Positions 43,161-50,251 of a stretch of 64,000 nucleotides of DNA are shown here, piece by piece. Each line of letters begins with the position of its first letter. Position 1 is the first letter of the stretch. Origin of the DNA: Candidatus Saccharimonadota bacterium (GTDB taxonomy: Bacteria > Patescibacteriota > Saccharimonadia > Saccharimonadales > UBA4665); assembly GCA_028289125.1 (NCBI GenBank), contig JAQGGZ010000005.1:83673-147672 (forward strand). Reading direction: 5' to 3'. The translations under genes and the position numbers were made by a program. The notes under the pieces are model-generated. The model made no database searches, had not been told where the DNA came from, and saw only the letters and a program-made list of their open reading frames with translations.

Positions 43161-44525
43161 TTAGCTAAACGGGTCATTGCCGTGGCGGGTATCAAGTGAC
43201 TTGAGGCGCTGCTTCTCGCGGTCGAAGTACAACTCGACGTTTCCGATCGGTCCGTTACGATGTTTTTTAATCAAGACGTCCATGATGTTCTTGCGGTCGG
43301 TTTCCGGATTGTAATAATCTTCGCGGTATAAGAAAGCCACGACGTCGGCATCTTGTTCGATGGAACCCGATTCACGGAGGTCGGATAGCTGCGGTATCTG
43401 CGGGCTGCGGCTTTCCACCGACCGGCTGAGCTGACTCAGTGCGATCAGCGGTACGTTCAGTTCGCGCGCGACGCCTTTGAGGCCACGTGAGATTTCAGAA
43501 ATCTCATTCACGCGGTTGCCGTCGCCACCGTAGCGGCTGCCGCCGCTCATCAACTGCAGGTAGTCGACGATGATAAGCCCGAGCTGGTGCTGATGAGCTT
43601 CGCGGCGGGCCTTGGTGCGCATATCACTGACCGTGATACTGGGCGTATCATCGATATAGATCTTCGCTTCACTCAGGCGGCCCATGGCCTCACCGATTTT
43701 TTCAAAGTCGCTGTCGGTCAGGTTCCCGGTGCGTAGCGCCCAGGCATCGACGCCCGACTCCATAGACAACAGACGATCGACCAATTGTTCCTTGCTCATC
43801 TCCAGGCTGAAGATCAGCACCGGTTCTTCAGCTTTCAAAGCGACCTGTTGCGCCAGGTTCAATACGAAGGCGGTCTTACCCATCGAGGGGCGGGCGGCCA
43901 AAATAAAGAGGTCTGAGCGCTGGAGTCCGGCCAAGATGTTATCGAGGTCTTTGAACCCGGTTGGCACGCCTCGGATCTTCGCCTTGTCTTTGTGTAAGTC
44001 GTCGAGACGTTCAAAACTGTCAGCCAGGATGCTCTCGATGCTGACGATACTTTGTTTGACGTGCTGCTGGCTGACCTCGAACAGGCTCAGCTCGGCCTCT
44101 TCGATCAGCTCTTTCAGTTGCTTGGTTTCATCATAGCCAAGTCCGACGATGTCCTGGCTGGCTTTGATGAGGCGCCGGCGGACGGCTTTCTGGGCGACGA
44201 TGTCGGCATATTGTTCGACGTGAGAAGCGGTCGGTACGTAATTCGTCAGCTCAGTAAGGTATGCTGGGCCGCCGACCATGTCGAGATAGCCGCTGTTCTT
44301 CAACTGGTCGGATAAGGTCAGGACATCGATCGGACTTCGCTTTTCATATAGGGCCGAGATGGCTTCGTAAATGCGGGCGTGACGCTGGTCGAAAAAGTCA
44401 TACGAGCTGATGGCGTCTGCGATCTTGACGATGGCATCGGTATCGATCAGGATAGCGCCAAGCAGACTGGCTTCGGCGTCGGTATTCTGTGGTTGCTCTT
44501 GCTGGTTGCGGACAGGTGGTTCCAT
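43161..44525 (-). CDS. dnaB: replicative DNA helicase
   Basis: A 454-residue DnaB. The N-terminal primase-interacting domain (NTDAEASLLGAILID) and the RecA-like core with Walker A ARPSMGKTAF, Walker B LIIVDYLQLMSG, and the C-terminal IALSQLSRSVESR and DVVAFLYREDYY are all present. Full length for the family. It unwinds DNA at the fork and is followed by the membrane glycosyltransferase. Confidence 0.97.
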   Translation of the reverse strand: MEPPVRNQQEQPQNTDAEASLLGAILIDTDAIVKIADAISSYDFFDQRHARIYEAISALYEKRSPIDVLTLSDQLKNSGYLDMVGGPAYLTELTNYVPTASHVEQYADIVAQKAVRRRLIKASQDIVGLGYDETKQLKELIEEAELSLFEVSQQHVKQSIVSIESILADSFERLDDLHKDKAKIRGVPTGFKDLDNILAGLQRSDLFILAARPSMGKTAFVLNLAQQVALKAEEPVLIFSLEMSKEQLVDRLLSMESGVDAWALRTGNLTDSDFEKIGEAMGRLSEAKIYIDDTPSITVSDMRTKARREAHQHQLGLIIVDYLQLMSGGSRYGGDGNRVNEISEISRGLKGVARELNVPLIALSQLSRSVESRSPQIPQLSDLRESGSIEQDADVVAFLYREDYYNPETDRKNIMDVLIKKHRNGPIGNVELYFDREKQRLKSLDTRHGNDPFS

Positions 44526-44535
44526 GGTAGTATGC

Positions 44536-45999
44536 CTACTTTAACACTTCTCCCCCACCGAAGATATCATTTACGGCACTGAGCGGGTCGGCAGGCACCG
44601 GTTCGGGGGCGGATTCAGGTTCAGGGGCAGGTTTTTCTTCTTTCGGTGCGACGATGCATTCGAAACTGACGCTGAGCCCGGTAGCGGACTTGATGACGTC
44701 ACCGATGATCTGACGATTTTTGGCTTCATTGAGCCGCTTCTGGTGGAACGGGAATTTGACGCAGAGCCTGAGCTGGTTGTCTTCTATGATTGGCTGTGCT
44801 GACTTCAAAATGCTATACAGCGTGTTGTACTGCTGGCGGGCAGCTTCCAACACTTGCGGCCAGGCGTTGATATCGAACGTATCGCCGCCATGGGCGACGG
44901 GTTCGTCTTCTACTGCTGGCTCAGCTGCTGGTTTCGCTGGAGCGGTGACCGGTTTTGGTTTGGGTGGGGGGGAGACCGGGGTGCTAATGGCAGGTGTGGC
45001 GACCTGCGTTTGCTTAGGTCTCGGTGCGACCGGCATGGCCTGAGCCGGTATTGCAGCAAGCAAGCGGATTTCAAGCAAGCGCTCCGGGTCAGCCGAAGCC
45101 GGTACTTCTACCAGGCTCGCTAATAAGTCGAGTACGACTGCGGGCGGCAAAGTTGTCTGCCCTGCCAGATAATCAGCGCGTAACTGAGCGCCAATCTGCG
45201 CGGCCAGCTGGGCGGGCGGGTAGCCGCGTTCTGTCAGTGCCGTAAGGGCGGCTACGGCCGGTAAAGCTTCGCCGGCACTGATATGGCCGATAAGTTCAGT
45301 GACGGCTTCAGATGGGACCACACCAAGCATGTCACGAATTATGTCGAGTGTGACTTCTTGACCGTAATTGCCGGCTTGGTCGAGCAGGCTGATGCTGTCG
45401 CGGAAGCTACCCTCACCATGCTGAGCAATCAATGCTAAGGCCTCGTCGCTGACAGCGATCTTCTCTTGGTCGGCGATGCTCCGTAAGTGCTGCGTGACCT
45501 TGTCGTGTTCGACGGGCCTGAAGACGTAGCGTTGGGTTCGGCTGATGATGGTCGCTGGCAGTTTGTGTACCTCGGTCGTAGCCAAGATGAATATGACGTG
45601 GGCCGGTGGTTCCTCAAGGGTCTTCAGGAGCGCGTTGAAGGCTTCCTTAGTCAGCATGTGCACCTCGTCGATGATATAGACCTTGTATTTTGCCTGAGCC
45701 GGCGCGATGTACACCTTGTCGCGAAGATCACGGATCTCATCGATACGACGATTGCTGGCGGCGTCAATCTCGATGATATCGAGATGGTTGCTGTCGTCGG
45801 TATATGGCAAACCGTTGATTTCGTGCGCCAGAATACGGGCGATACTGGTCTTGCCGACGCCGCGAGGCCCGGTGAACAAATAGGCATGGCTCAAACGATC
45901 GGCTTCCAGTGCCTTTTTGAGAGTGGTGGTGATATGCTCCTGCCCTACGATCTCATCAAGAGATTTCGAACGATATTTGCGGTATAAAGCTTGCCCCAT
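44536..45999 (-). CDS. dnaX: DNA polymerase III subunits gamma/tau, lacking the zinc module
   Basis: A 487-residue clamp-loader ATPase. MGQALYRKYRSKSLDEIVGQ, Walker A GPRGVGKTS at 44-52, IIDEVHML and the SRTQRYVFRP sensor are typical. The four-cysteine zinc module that normally sits between Walker A and EIDAAS is absent: only a short Asp-rich turn (residues 62-72) is left. ATG 45999 gives the normal start; a TATAAT box ends 10 nt upstream. The C-terminal tau part has a Pro/Lys-rich linker and a conserved domain near the end. Confidence 0.95.
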   Translation of the reverse strand: MGQALYRKYRSKSLDEIVGQEHITTTLKKALEADRLSHAYLFTGPRGVGKTSIARILAHEINGLPYTDDSNHLDIIEIDAASNRRIDEIRDLRDKVYIAPAQAKYKVYIIDEVHMLTKEAFNALLKTLEEPPAHVIFILATTEVHKLPATIISRTQRYVFRPVEHDKVTQHLRSIADQEKIAVSDEALALIAQHGEGSFRDSISLLDQAGNYGQEVTLDIIRDMLGVVPSEAVTELIGHISAGEALPAVAALTALTERGYPPAQLAAQIGAQLRADYLAGQTTLPPAVVLDLLASLVEVPASADPERLLEIRLLAAIPAQAMPVAPRPKQTQVATPAISTPVSPPPKPKPVTAPAKPAAEPAVEDEPVAHGGDTFDINAWPQVLEAARQQYNTLYSILKSAQPIIEDNQLRLCVKFPFHQKRLNEAKNRQIIGDVIKSATGLSVSFECIVAPKEEKPAPEPESAPEPVPADPLSAVNDIFGGGEVLK

Positions 46000-46048
46000 G
46001 GTTACTATTATTATAACCGTTTTCTTTATTTCCGGGCGTTGTAGAATT

Positions 46049-46360
46049 TCAGAGATACAGCTTGTATGAGGCTGGCGATGACGAACAGCCGAGCGCATCG
46101 ACGTTCTCACGTGCATAACTCGTGGCGGCATCATACCGATCAAGCTGGCCGAGTAAGACGTGATAACTGCCCTTGCCGAGTGCGTCAGATGTAGCCTGCG
46201 CTTCCGGGCCGGTTGCTAAAAATCCGGGGCATACGCTGCCCATGACGCCGTCCCTTGGTATCGGATTGAATGACTTCAGGGGTATGACGAATGCGTACAG
46301 AAAACCGATAATGAAAATACCTGCTCCGATAATCAAAGCAGGTACCGTCAGTCTCTTCAT
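46049..46360 (-). CDS. small membrane-anchored hypothetical protein
   Basis: A 103-residue protein with one N-terminal transmembrane segment (residues 6-26) and a small soluble domain outside, including two Cys (VCPGF and GCSSS) that could form a disulfide. Not recognised. It lies between the coiled-coil/beta protein gene and dnaX on the same strand. Confidence 0.65.
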   Translation of the reverse strand: MKRLTVPALIIGAGIFIIGFLYAFVIPLKSFNPIPRDGVMGSVCPGFLATGPEAQATSDALGKGSYHVLLGQLDRYDAATSYARENVDALGCSSSPASYKLYL

Positions 46361-46367
46361 AAACTGT

Positions 46368-46880
46368 CTATAAGGCGGCTTCGAGGGCAGCCCATTCAGC
46401 GGTAGAGTCGTCTTCAGGCAGGTTGACGCTGACTTGGTCGCCAGGCTTGGCCTTGAAGTAGGTTACGCTCGCGAGTAATACGCGGTAGTTCTTTTCACCA
46501 ACCTGGACGAAGTAGTGGCCGTTTTCAAGCTTCAGGACGCCGACCACCTGCTTGCGAGGGATAGGACCGATCTGCTTGTAAAGGAAGGCACCGTCGTCAG
46601 CGATGGTAAGTTTCAGGATGTCGCCTTGGACAAGCTTCGACTTGGAAGCGTAGTTGGCGGGCACAGGATATGTCTTGCCGTCGCTTCCGACCATGTTCTG
46701 GCCGTCGAAGACGCCTTCGATGACTTTGCCAAGAGTATCATCACGAGACGGAACCGTCACCTGAGTCGTGTCGTCACCGACAAGGCTAACCAATAGTTCA
46801 TTGGCAGCGGCTAGATTGGTCTCCGCCTCTTGTATTAGGGCCCGAAGGCGTTTGATTTGTTTGTCTGCTACGTCTGCCAT
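46368..46880 (-). CDS. coiled-coil protein with two OB-like beta domains
   Basis: A 170-residue protein. Residues 1-35 form a heptad-patterned coiled coil (KQIKRLRALIQEAETNLAAANELL); two similar beta-rich stretches follow, about 50-105 and 106-160, each ending in a KxGDxxxL-like turn (LVQGDILKL, AKPGDQVSV). A coiled coil followed by paired OB folds is the layout of the N-terminal part of the proteasomal ATPase Mpa/ARC, but no ATPase domain is present. The similarity is in layout only. ATG 46880 is chosen because residues before it are out of keeping with the fold. It follows rplL. Confidence 0.6.
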   Translation of the reverse strand: MADVADKQIKRLRALIQEAETNLAAANELLVSLVGDDTTQVTVPSRDDTLGKVIEGVFDGQNMVGSDGKTYPVPANYASKSKLVQGDILKLTIADDGAFLYKQIGPIPRKQVVGVLKLENGHYFVQVGEKNYRVLLASVTYFKAKPGDQVSVNLPEDDSTAEWAALEAAL

Positions 46881-47048
46881 GTGAGGGGTCTCTCTTAATA
46901 CAGTGTTTATCTCGGCTACACTTACCGTAAACTTATCACGTTTGATATTCGATGTCAAAGGAATTGTCGCCTTTTTAGCGTGCCGAATGAAACCGCTCAC
47001 GCTACATATCGTGCATGAGCGGTTCCTCAACGACCGCTAAGAGCTGGA

Positions 47049-47426
47049 CTAAGCCAGTTCGACGGTTGCGCCAGCGTCTTCCAAGGTCTTCTTGGCGGCT
47101 TCGGCGTCATCCTTAGCAATGTGCTCAAGGATGGTCTTAGGAGCACCGTCAACCAGTGCCTTAGCTTCACCGAGGCCCAGACCGGTCAGGTCTTTGACAG
47201 CCTTGATGACAGCGACTTTCTGAGCGCCGGCGTCTTTCAGGACGACGTCGTATTCAGCCTTTTCGTCGGCGGCAGCAGCACCGTCACCGGCAGCTGGGCC
47301 AGCAACAGCAACAGCGGCAGCAGCCGGCTCGATGCCGTATTCGTCTTTAAGGATAGTCTTAAGTTCGTTCACTTCGAGGACAGTCAGAGCGGTCAGCTCT
47401 TCAGCCATTTTCTTTAAATCAGCCAT
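47049..47426 (-). CDS. rplL: 50S ribosomal protein L7/L12
   Basis: A 125-residue stalk protein: N-terminal dimerisation helices, an Ala-rich flexible hinge and the C-terminal factor-binding domain ([27 protein letters not shown]). It recruits translation GTPases. AAAGGAG is 7-8 nt upstream. It follows rplJ by 17 nt. Confidence 0.98.
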   Translation of the reverse strand: MADLKKMAEELTALTVLEVNELKTILKDEYGIEPAAAAVAVAGPAAGDGAAAADEKAEYDVVLKDAGAQKVAVIKAVKDLTGLGLGEAKALVDGAPKTILEHIAKDDAEAAKKTLEDAGATVELA

Positions 47427-47443
47427 GTGATCTCCTTTAAAAG

Positions 47444-47965
47444 TTAAGCTTTAGCGTCTGCCACGCCGTCAAGCAGCGCGTGCAGGTTGCCCGAAAGGGC
47501 GTTGGTAATGTCGTGGACCGGTGACAATAGTTGGGCAACGACTTCGCCGATGAGCTGGTTCTTGCTTGGCAAGCCGGCCAGGGCTTTGACGTCGTCCGCA
47601 CCGATAAACGTACCTTCGCCTGTAAAGGCACCGATGAACTGAATCGTCGGGTTTGCTTTGGCGAAATCGTTCAGGCTCTGAGCCGGGGCGACTTCGTCTT
47701 CAGCGTTGAAAGCGTAGAGCAACATGCCGGTGAGGGCGCTGGTGTCGACGTCTTTCAAGGTGTCGTTAGCCTGCAGGGCCTTGATGACCAAGCGGTTCTT
47801 AACGACTTTGACCTTCGTGCCGTTAGCCTTAGCATCACGGCGCAGGCTCTGAAGAGCCTTGACGGTGGTGCCCTGGTAAGCAGCGACGACGGTCATTTTA
47901 GAAGTGCTGAGCAAGTCGCTGATTTCAGCGACGATGTCTTGCTTCTGATTTTGGGTTAATGCCAT
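47444..47965 (-). CDS. rplJ: 50S ribosomal protein L10
   Basis: A 173-residue protein with the family pattern [29 protein letters not shown] and LTGMLLYAF, and a helical C terminus that holds L7/L12 dimers. AAGGAG is 10 nt before the ATG; an out-of-frame ATG lies between them. Regulated by the L10 leader upstream. Confidence 0.98.
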   Translation of the reverse strand: MALTQNQKQDIVAEISDLLSTSKMTVVAAYQGTTVKALQSLRRDAKANGTKVKVVKNRLVIKALQANDTLKDVDTSALTGMLLYAFNAEDEVAPAQSLNDFAKANPTIQFIGAFTGEGTFIGADDVKALAGLPSKNQLIGEVVAQLLSPVHDITNALSGNLHALLDGVADAKA

Positions 47966-48018
47966 ATATGCATGTCTCCTTGTTTAGGGTTCAGGCGTGA
48001 TCGACCTATTCATACCTG

Positions 48019-48136
48019 CAGTTGCCTACCAAAAACGCCTTCAGTCTTTGACCAAAGGCGTGCAAACATCCGTGAAGATTGTTTGTACCTCGGTAGCGGA
48101 TTAAGCCTTGTGAGCAGCTACTGTCTTTGGCAACTT
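48019..48136 (-). ncRNA. ribosomal protein L10 leader
   Basis: On the minus strand the leader has the outer stem GTTGCC/GGCAAC (48129-48134 with 48021-48026) and the conserved core AAAGACAGTAGC, GGCTTAATCCGCTACCGAGG typical of L10(L12)4-binding leaders. A terminator-like hairpin follows inside it. It would give feedback control of rplJL by L10. Confidence 0.85.
48031..48063 (-). terminator. attenuator hairpin within the L10 leader
   Basis: On the minus strand ACGCCTT (48055-48061) pairs with AAGGCGT (48035-48041), followed by TTTTT. It is placed to terminate when the leader binds L10. Confidence 0.7.
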
Positions 48137-48142
48137 ACCCTT

Positions 48143-48171
48143 ATTCTAACAGATAGGACACGCTTACGCAA
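48143..48171 (-). promoter_or_regulatory. promoter of the rplJL operon
   Basis: TTGCGT (48166-48171), 17 bp, TAGAAT (48143-48148) on the minus strand. The -35 lies in the last codons of ilvA. Confidence 0.6.
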
Positions 48172-49819
48172 CCGAAGTGGTTAGCCGGCCGGCGCTACGC
48201 ATAAGCCGGGGTGGGATGATGCGCGTCGCTTCAAACCCGGTCTGGCGCAACCGATCCGTTATTACAGAGGTTTCATCCATCGATTCCATGCCGTAACTGA
48301 TGAGTACCGTTCCGGTATCACTGCTGCTGGCCTGATAGTCGAAACGGGTAATATTCCAGTCATCACCGACCGTGCGTAAGAAGTCGCGTAGTGCACCGGC
48401 GCGTTCCGGAAATTCCACGACGAAACTGACCTCTCGGTCGTGCAGACGGCTGGGGCCGCCGGCCTGACTGCGGACGACTGTCTGTTCGACGGAGTCCGCC
48501 GAGTGGTCATCAAAGTCATATCCTTGTGTCTCAAGCGCTTGGAGGAACGACCGTTTATCACCCTGCCCGGTCGTTTCAACACCTATCATAATCGTTGCGC
48601 CTACATCGCCGGCGTAGGCATATCTGAACTCACGGATACTGTGATTACCGACGACTGACTCGCAGAATTCGCGTAAGGCGCCTGGTCGCTCCGGGAGTGC
48701 GACGCTCAGGAGTGTCTGGCGACCTTCCAGTTGCGCCGCCCGTTCTATGACGTATTTGATTTTGTCGGGTGAGATGTTGGCCCCGCTGCAGACCGCGCCT
48801 AAGACCTGATTACGTACTTCCGGACGCTGGCTGAGCTGTTTGACGCCGGCTATGGCCAGTGCGCCGGCTGGCTCGAGATACCCGCGGGTTTCCTCATAAA
48901 AATCATTGATGGCCAGGACGATATCGTCTTCGCTGACAGTGAGGATCTCATCGACATATCGCTGGACACGCTGCAGGGTTGAATCGGCTACCTTTTTGAC
49001 ATTTGTACCGTCACTGAATCCGCCTGTCTCCGCCAGCTCGACGATCTCACCAGCCAGCACAGACCGGTGCATGGCGGCGCTTTTATCGTACTGGACGCCA
49101 ATGACCTTGACGTTTGGGTTGATCGCCTTGGCGGCTTCGGCCATGCCGGCTATCAGGCCACCACCCCCGATCGGTACGACCAAATGGGTTATTTCGGGGT
49201 TGTCGCGCAGCATCTCAAGGGCGATCGTGCCTTGGCCATGGATGACGGCTTCGTCACCGAACGGATGTAAGAAAGTCTTGCCGGCTGATCGGTTGTAATC
49301 GATGGCGGCGGCATACGCGTCGGAATAGGAGTTCCCTTCCAGCCACACGCTGGCGCCTAGGTTTCTAACCGACTGCACCTTGACTGCCGGTGTCGTGACT
49401 GGCATGAAGATGGTCGCGCCAGCACCTGCCATTCCGGCCACACCTTGGGCAAAATTGCCGGCACTGGCAGCGACAACGCCGGCGGTACGTTCGTCCTCGG
49501 ATAGCTCGAGGTATCGGTTAGCCGCCCCACGCCCCTTGAAGGAATGGTGACGCTGCAGGTCCTCGCGCTTCAGCAATACGGTGTTGCCGGTTCTGGCTGA
49601 AAGCAGCGGCGCGAGTTGCGTTGGCGTCGCATCAATGTGATCGGCTATGCGTTCGGCGGCTGCCACGTACGGGGCGTATTGCTCGTAGTATGTCTGAATG
49701 ATATCGGCCCGGACACCAGCATAGCTGTCGCCCCAGTAATCATCCAACTCCTGAGAATGCTCTGCTTCAATCCGTTCGATGATAGCTGCTCGAGGATCTT
49801 CAGCCAGTATCCGTTCCAT
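48164..49819 (-). CDS. ilvA: threonine dehydratase, biosynthetic type
   Basis: A 551-residue PLP enzyme. The catalytic core has HHSFKGRGAANRY with the PLP Lys, SAGNFAQGVA, the PLP-phosphate loop VPIGGGGLIAGMA and CSGANIS. Two ACT-like regulatory domains occupy about residues 340-540, as in isoleucine-feedback-inhibited IlvA. It deaminates threonine to 2-oxobutyrate, the first step to isoleucine. ATG 49819 has AAGGA 9 nt upstream and follows the stop of the 73-residue gene by 1 nt. No other isoleucine genes are here. Expression appears controlled by the leader-peptide attenuator at 50068-50251. Confidence 0.93.
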   Translation of the reverse strand: MERILAEDPRAAIIERIEAEHSQELDDYWGDSYAGVRADIIQTYYEQYAPYVAAAERIADHIDATPTQLAPLLSARTGNTVLLKREDLQRHHSFKGRGAANRYLELSEDERTAGVVAASAGNFAQGVAGMAGAGATIFMPVTTPAVKVQSVRNLGASVWLEGNSYSDAYAAAIDYNRSAGKTFLHPFGDEAVIHGQGTIALEMLRDNPEITHLVVPIGGGGLIAGMAEAAKAINPNVKVIGVQYDKSAAMHRSVLAGEIVELAETGGFSDGTNVKKVADSTLQRVQRYVDEILTVSEDDIVLAINDFYEETRGYLEPAGALAIAGVKQLSQRPEVRNQVLGAVCSGANISPDKIKYVIERAAQLEGRQTLLSVALPERPGALREFCESVVGNHSIREFRYAYAGDVGATIMIGVETTGQGDKRSFLQALETQGYDFDDHSADSVEQTVVRSQAGGPSRLHDREVSFVVEFPERAGALRDFLRTVGDDWNITRFDYQASSSDTGTVLISYGMESMDETSVITDRLRQTGFEATRIIPPRLMRSAGRLTTSVA

Positions 49820-49820
49820 A

Positions 49821-50042
49821 TTAGTTGTCCTTACCTTGGGCGACATCGACCGACGCGAAGTCGATGTCGACCGAACCGGTCACCCTGACGGCGTAGCCGG
49901 TTGCTTCCGCCGGATCGGCTGGCGCATAATCACTGACGTGGTAGGCTTCGCCGGGATGTACCCAGAAGCTGCCCTGGCTGAAGTGCTCCACATCTGTGGG
50001 GTGCATTGGGAATGGATATGTTTGTTGATCTGGTGTGCTCAT
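49821..50042 (-). CDS. 73-residue hypothetical protein upstream of ilvA
   Basis: A small acidic protein starting MSTPDQQTYPFPMHP. It has a SFWVHPGEAYHVSDYAP stretch and ends in alternating beta-branched residues; one small beta domain is likely. Not recognised. It is the first gene after the attenuator and is separated from ilvA by 1 nt, so it is cotranscribed and coupled. GGAG is about 13 nt before the ATG, further away than usual; an in-frame TTG at 50060 overlaps it. Confidence 0.6.
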   Translation of the reverse strand: MSTPDQQTYPFPMHPTDVEHFSQGSFWVHPGEAYHVSDYAPADPAEATGYAVRVTGSVDIDFASVDVAQGKDN

Positions 50043-50067
50043 GATTGTCTCTGTCTCCAAAAATTAA

Positions 50068-50097
50068 AAAAATAGGCTTCGGTTGAAGCCTATTTTT
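50068..50097 (-). terminator. attenuator terminator before the ilvA unit
   Basis: On the minus strand AAAAATAGGCTTC, loop AACC, GAAGCCTATTTTT and further T. Its 5' arm (GGCTTCAACC, 50081-50090) is perfectly complementary to GGTTGAAGCC inside the leader peptide gene (50138-50147), which would form the antiterminator. Confidence 0.8.
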
Positions 50098-50122
50098 ATC
50101 GTTCGGGGCTGTGCTGGCGGCG

Positions 50123-50215
50123 CTATTCGCGTATCCGGGCTTCAACCATGCTGAAGCACAGCCCTTGAAGGCTGAGAATAATCATGTCGATTAGTTGCTG
50201 TGCTTGAGCGATCAT
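50123..50215 (-). CDS. leader peptide of the ilvA attenuator
   Basis: A 30-residue leaderless reading frame beginning MIAQAQQLIDMIIL and ending RIRE. Five Ile, four Leu and one Val codon are concentrated in it, with LIDMIILSLQGL as the control region. The promoter ends 7 nt before the ATG. The stop lies 25 nt before the terminator 5' arm region. The last codons cover the antiterminator segment, so a ribosome that reaches the stop would hide it and allow termination; a ribosome stalled for charged Ile/Leu tRNA would leave it free. Alternatively translation could begin three codons earlier at 50224, which overlaps the -10 box. Confidence 0.7.
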   Translation of the reverse strand: MIAQAQQLIDMIILSLQGLCFSMVEARIRE

Positions 50216-50222
50216 ACGTTTC

Positions 50223-50251
50223 ATTTAACGCTTACTTTATAGCCTTGTCAA
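50223..50251 (-). promoter_or_regulatory. promoter of the ilvA leader
   Basis: Consensus TTGACA (50246-50251), 17-bp spacer, TTAAAT (50223-50228) on the minus strand. It lies over the end of the upstream tmk-thyX gene. Confidence 0.65.

Noticed and set aside
46000..46143. 48-codon N-terminal extension of DnaX
   Set aside because: It overlaps the upstream membrane-protein gene, lies before the TATAAT promoter and is absent from the DnaX family.
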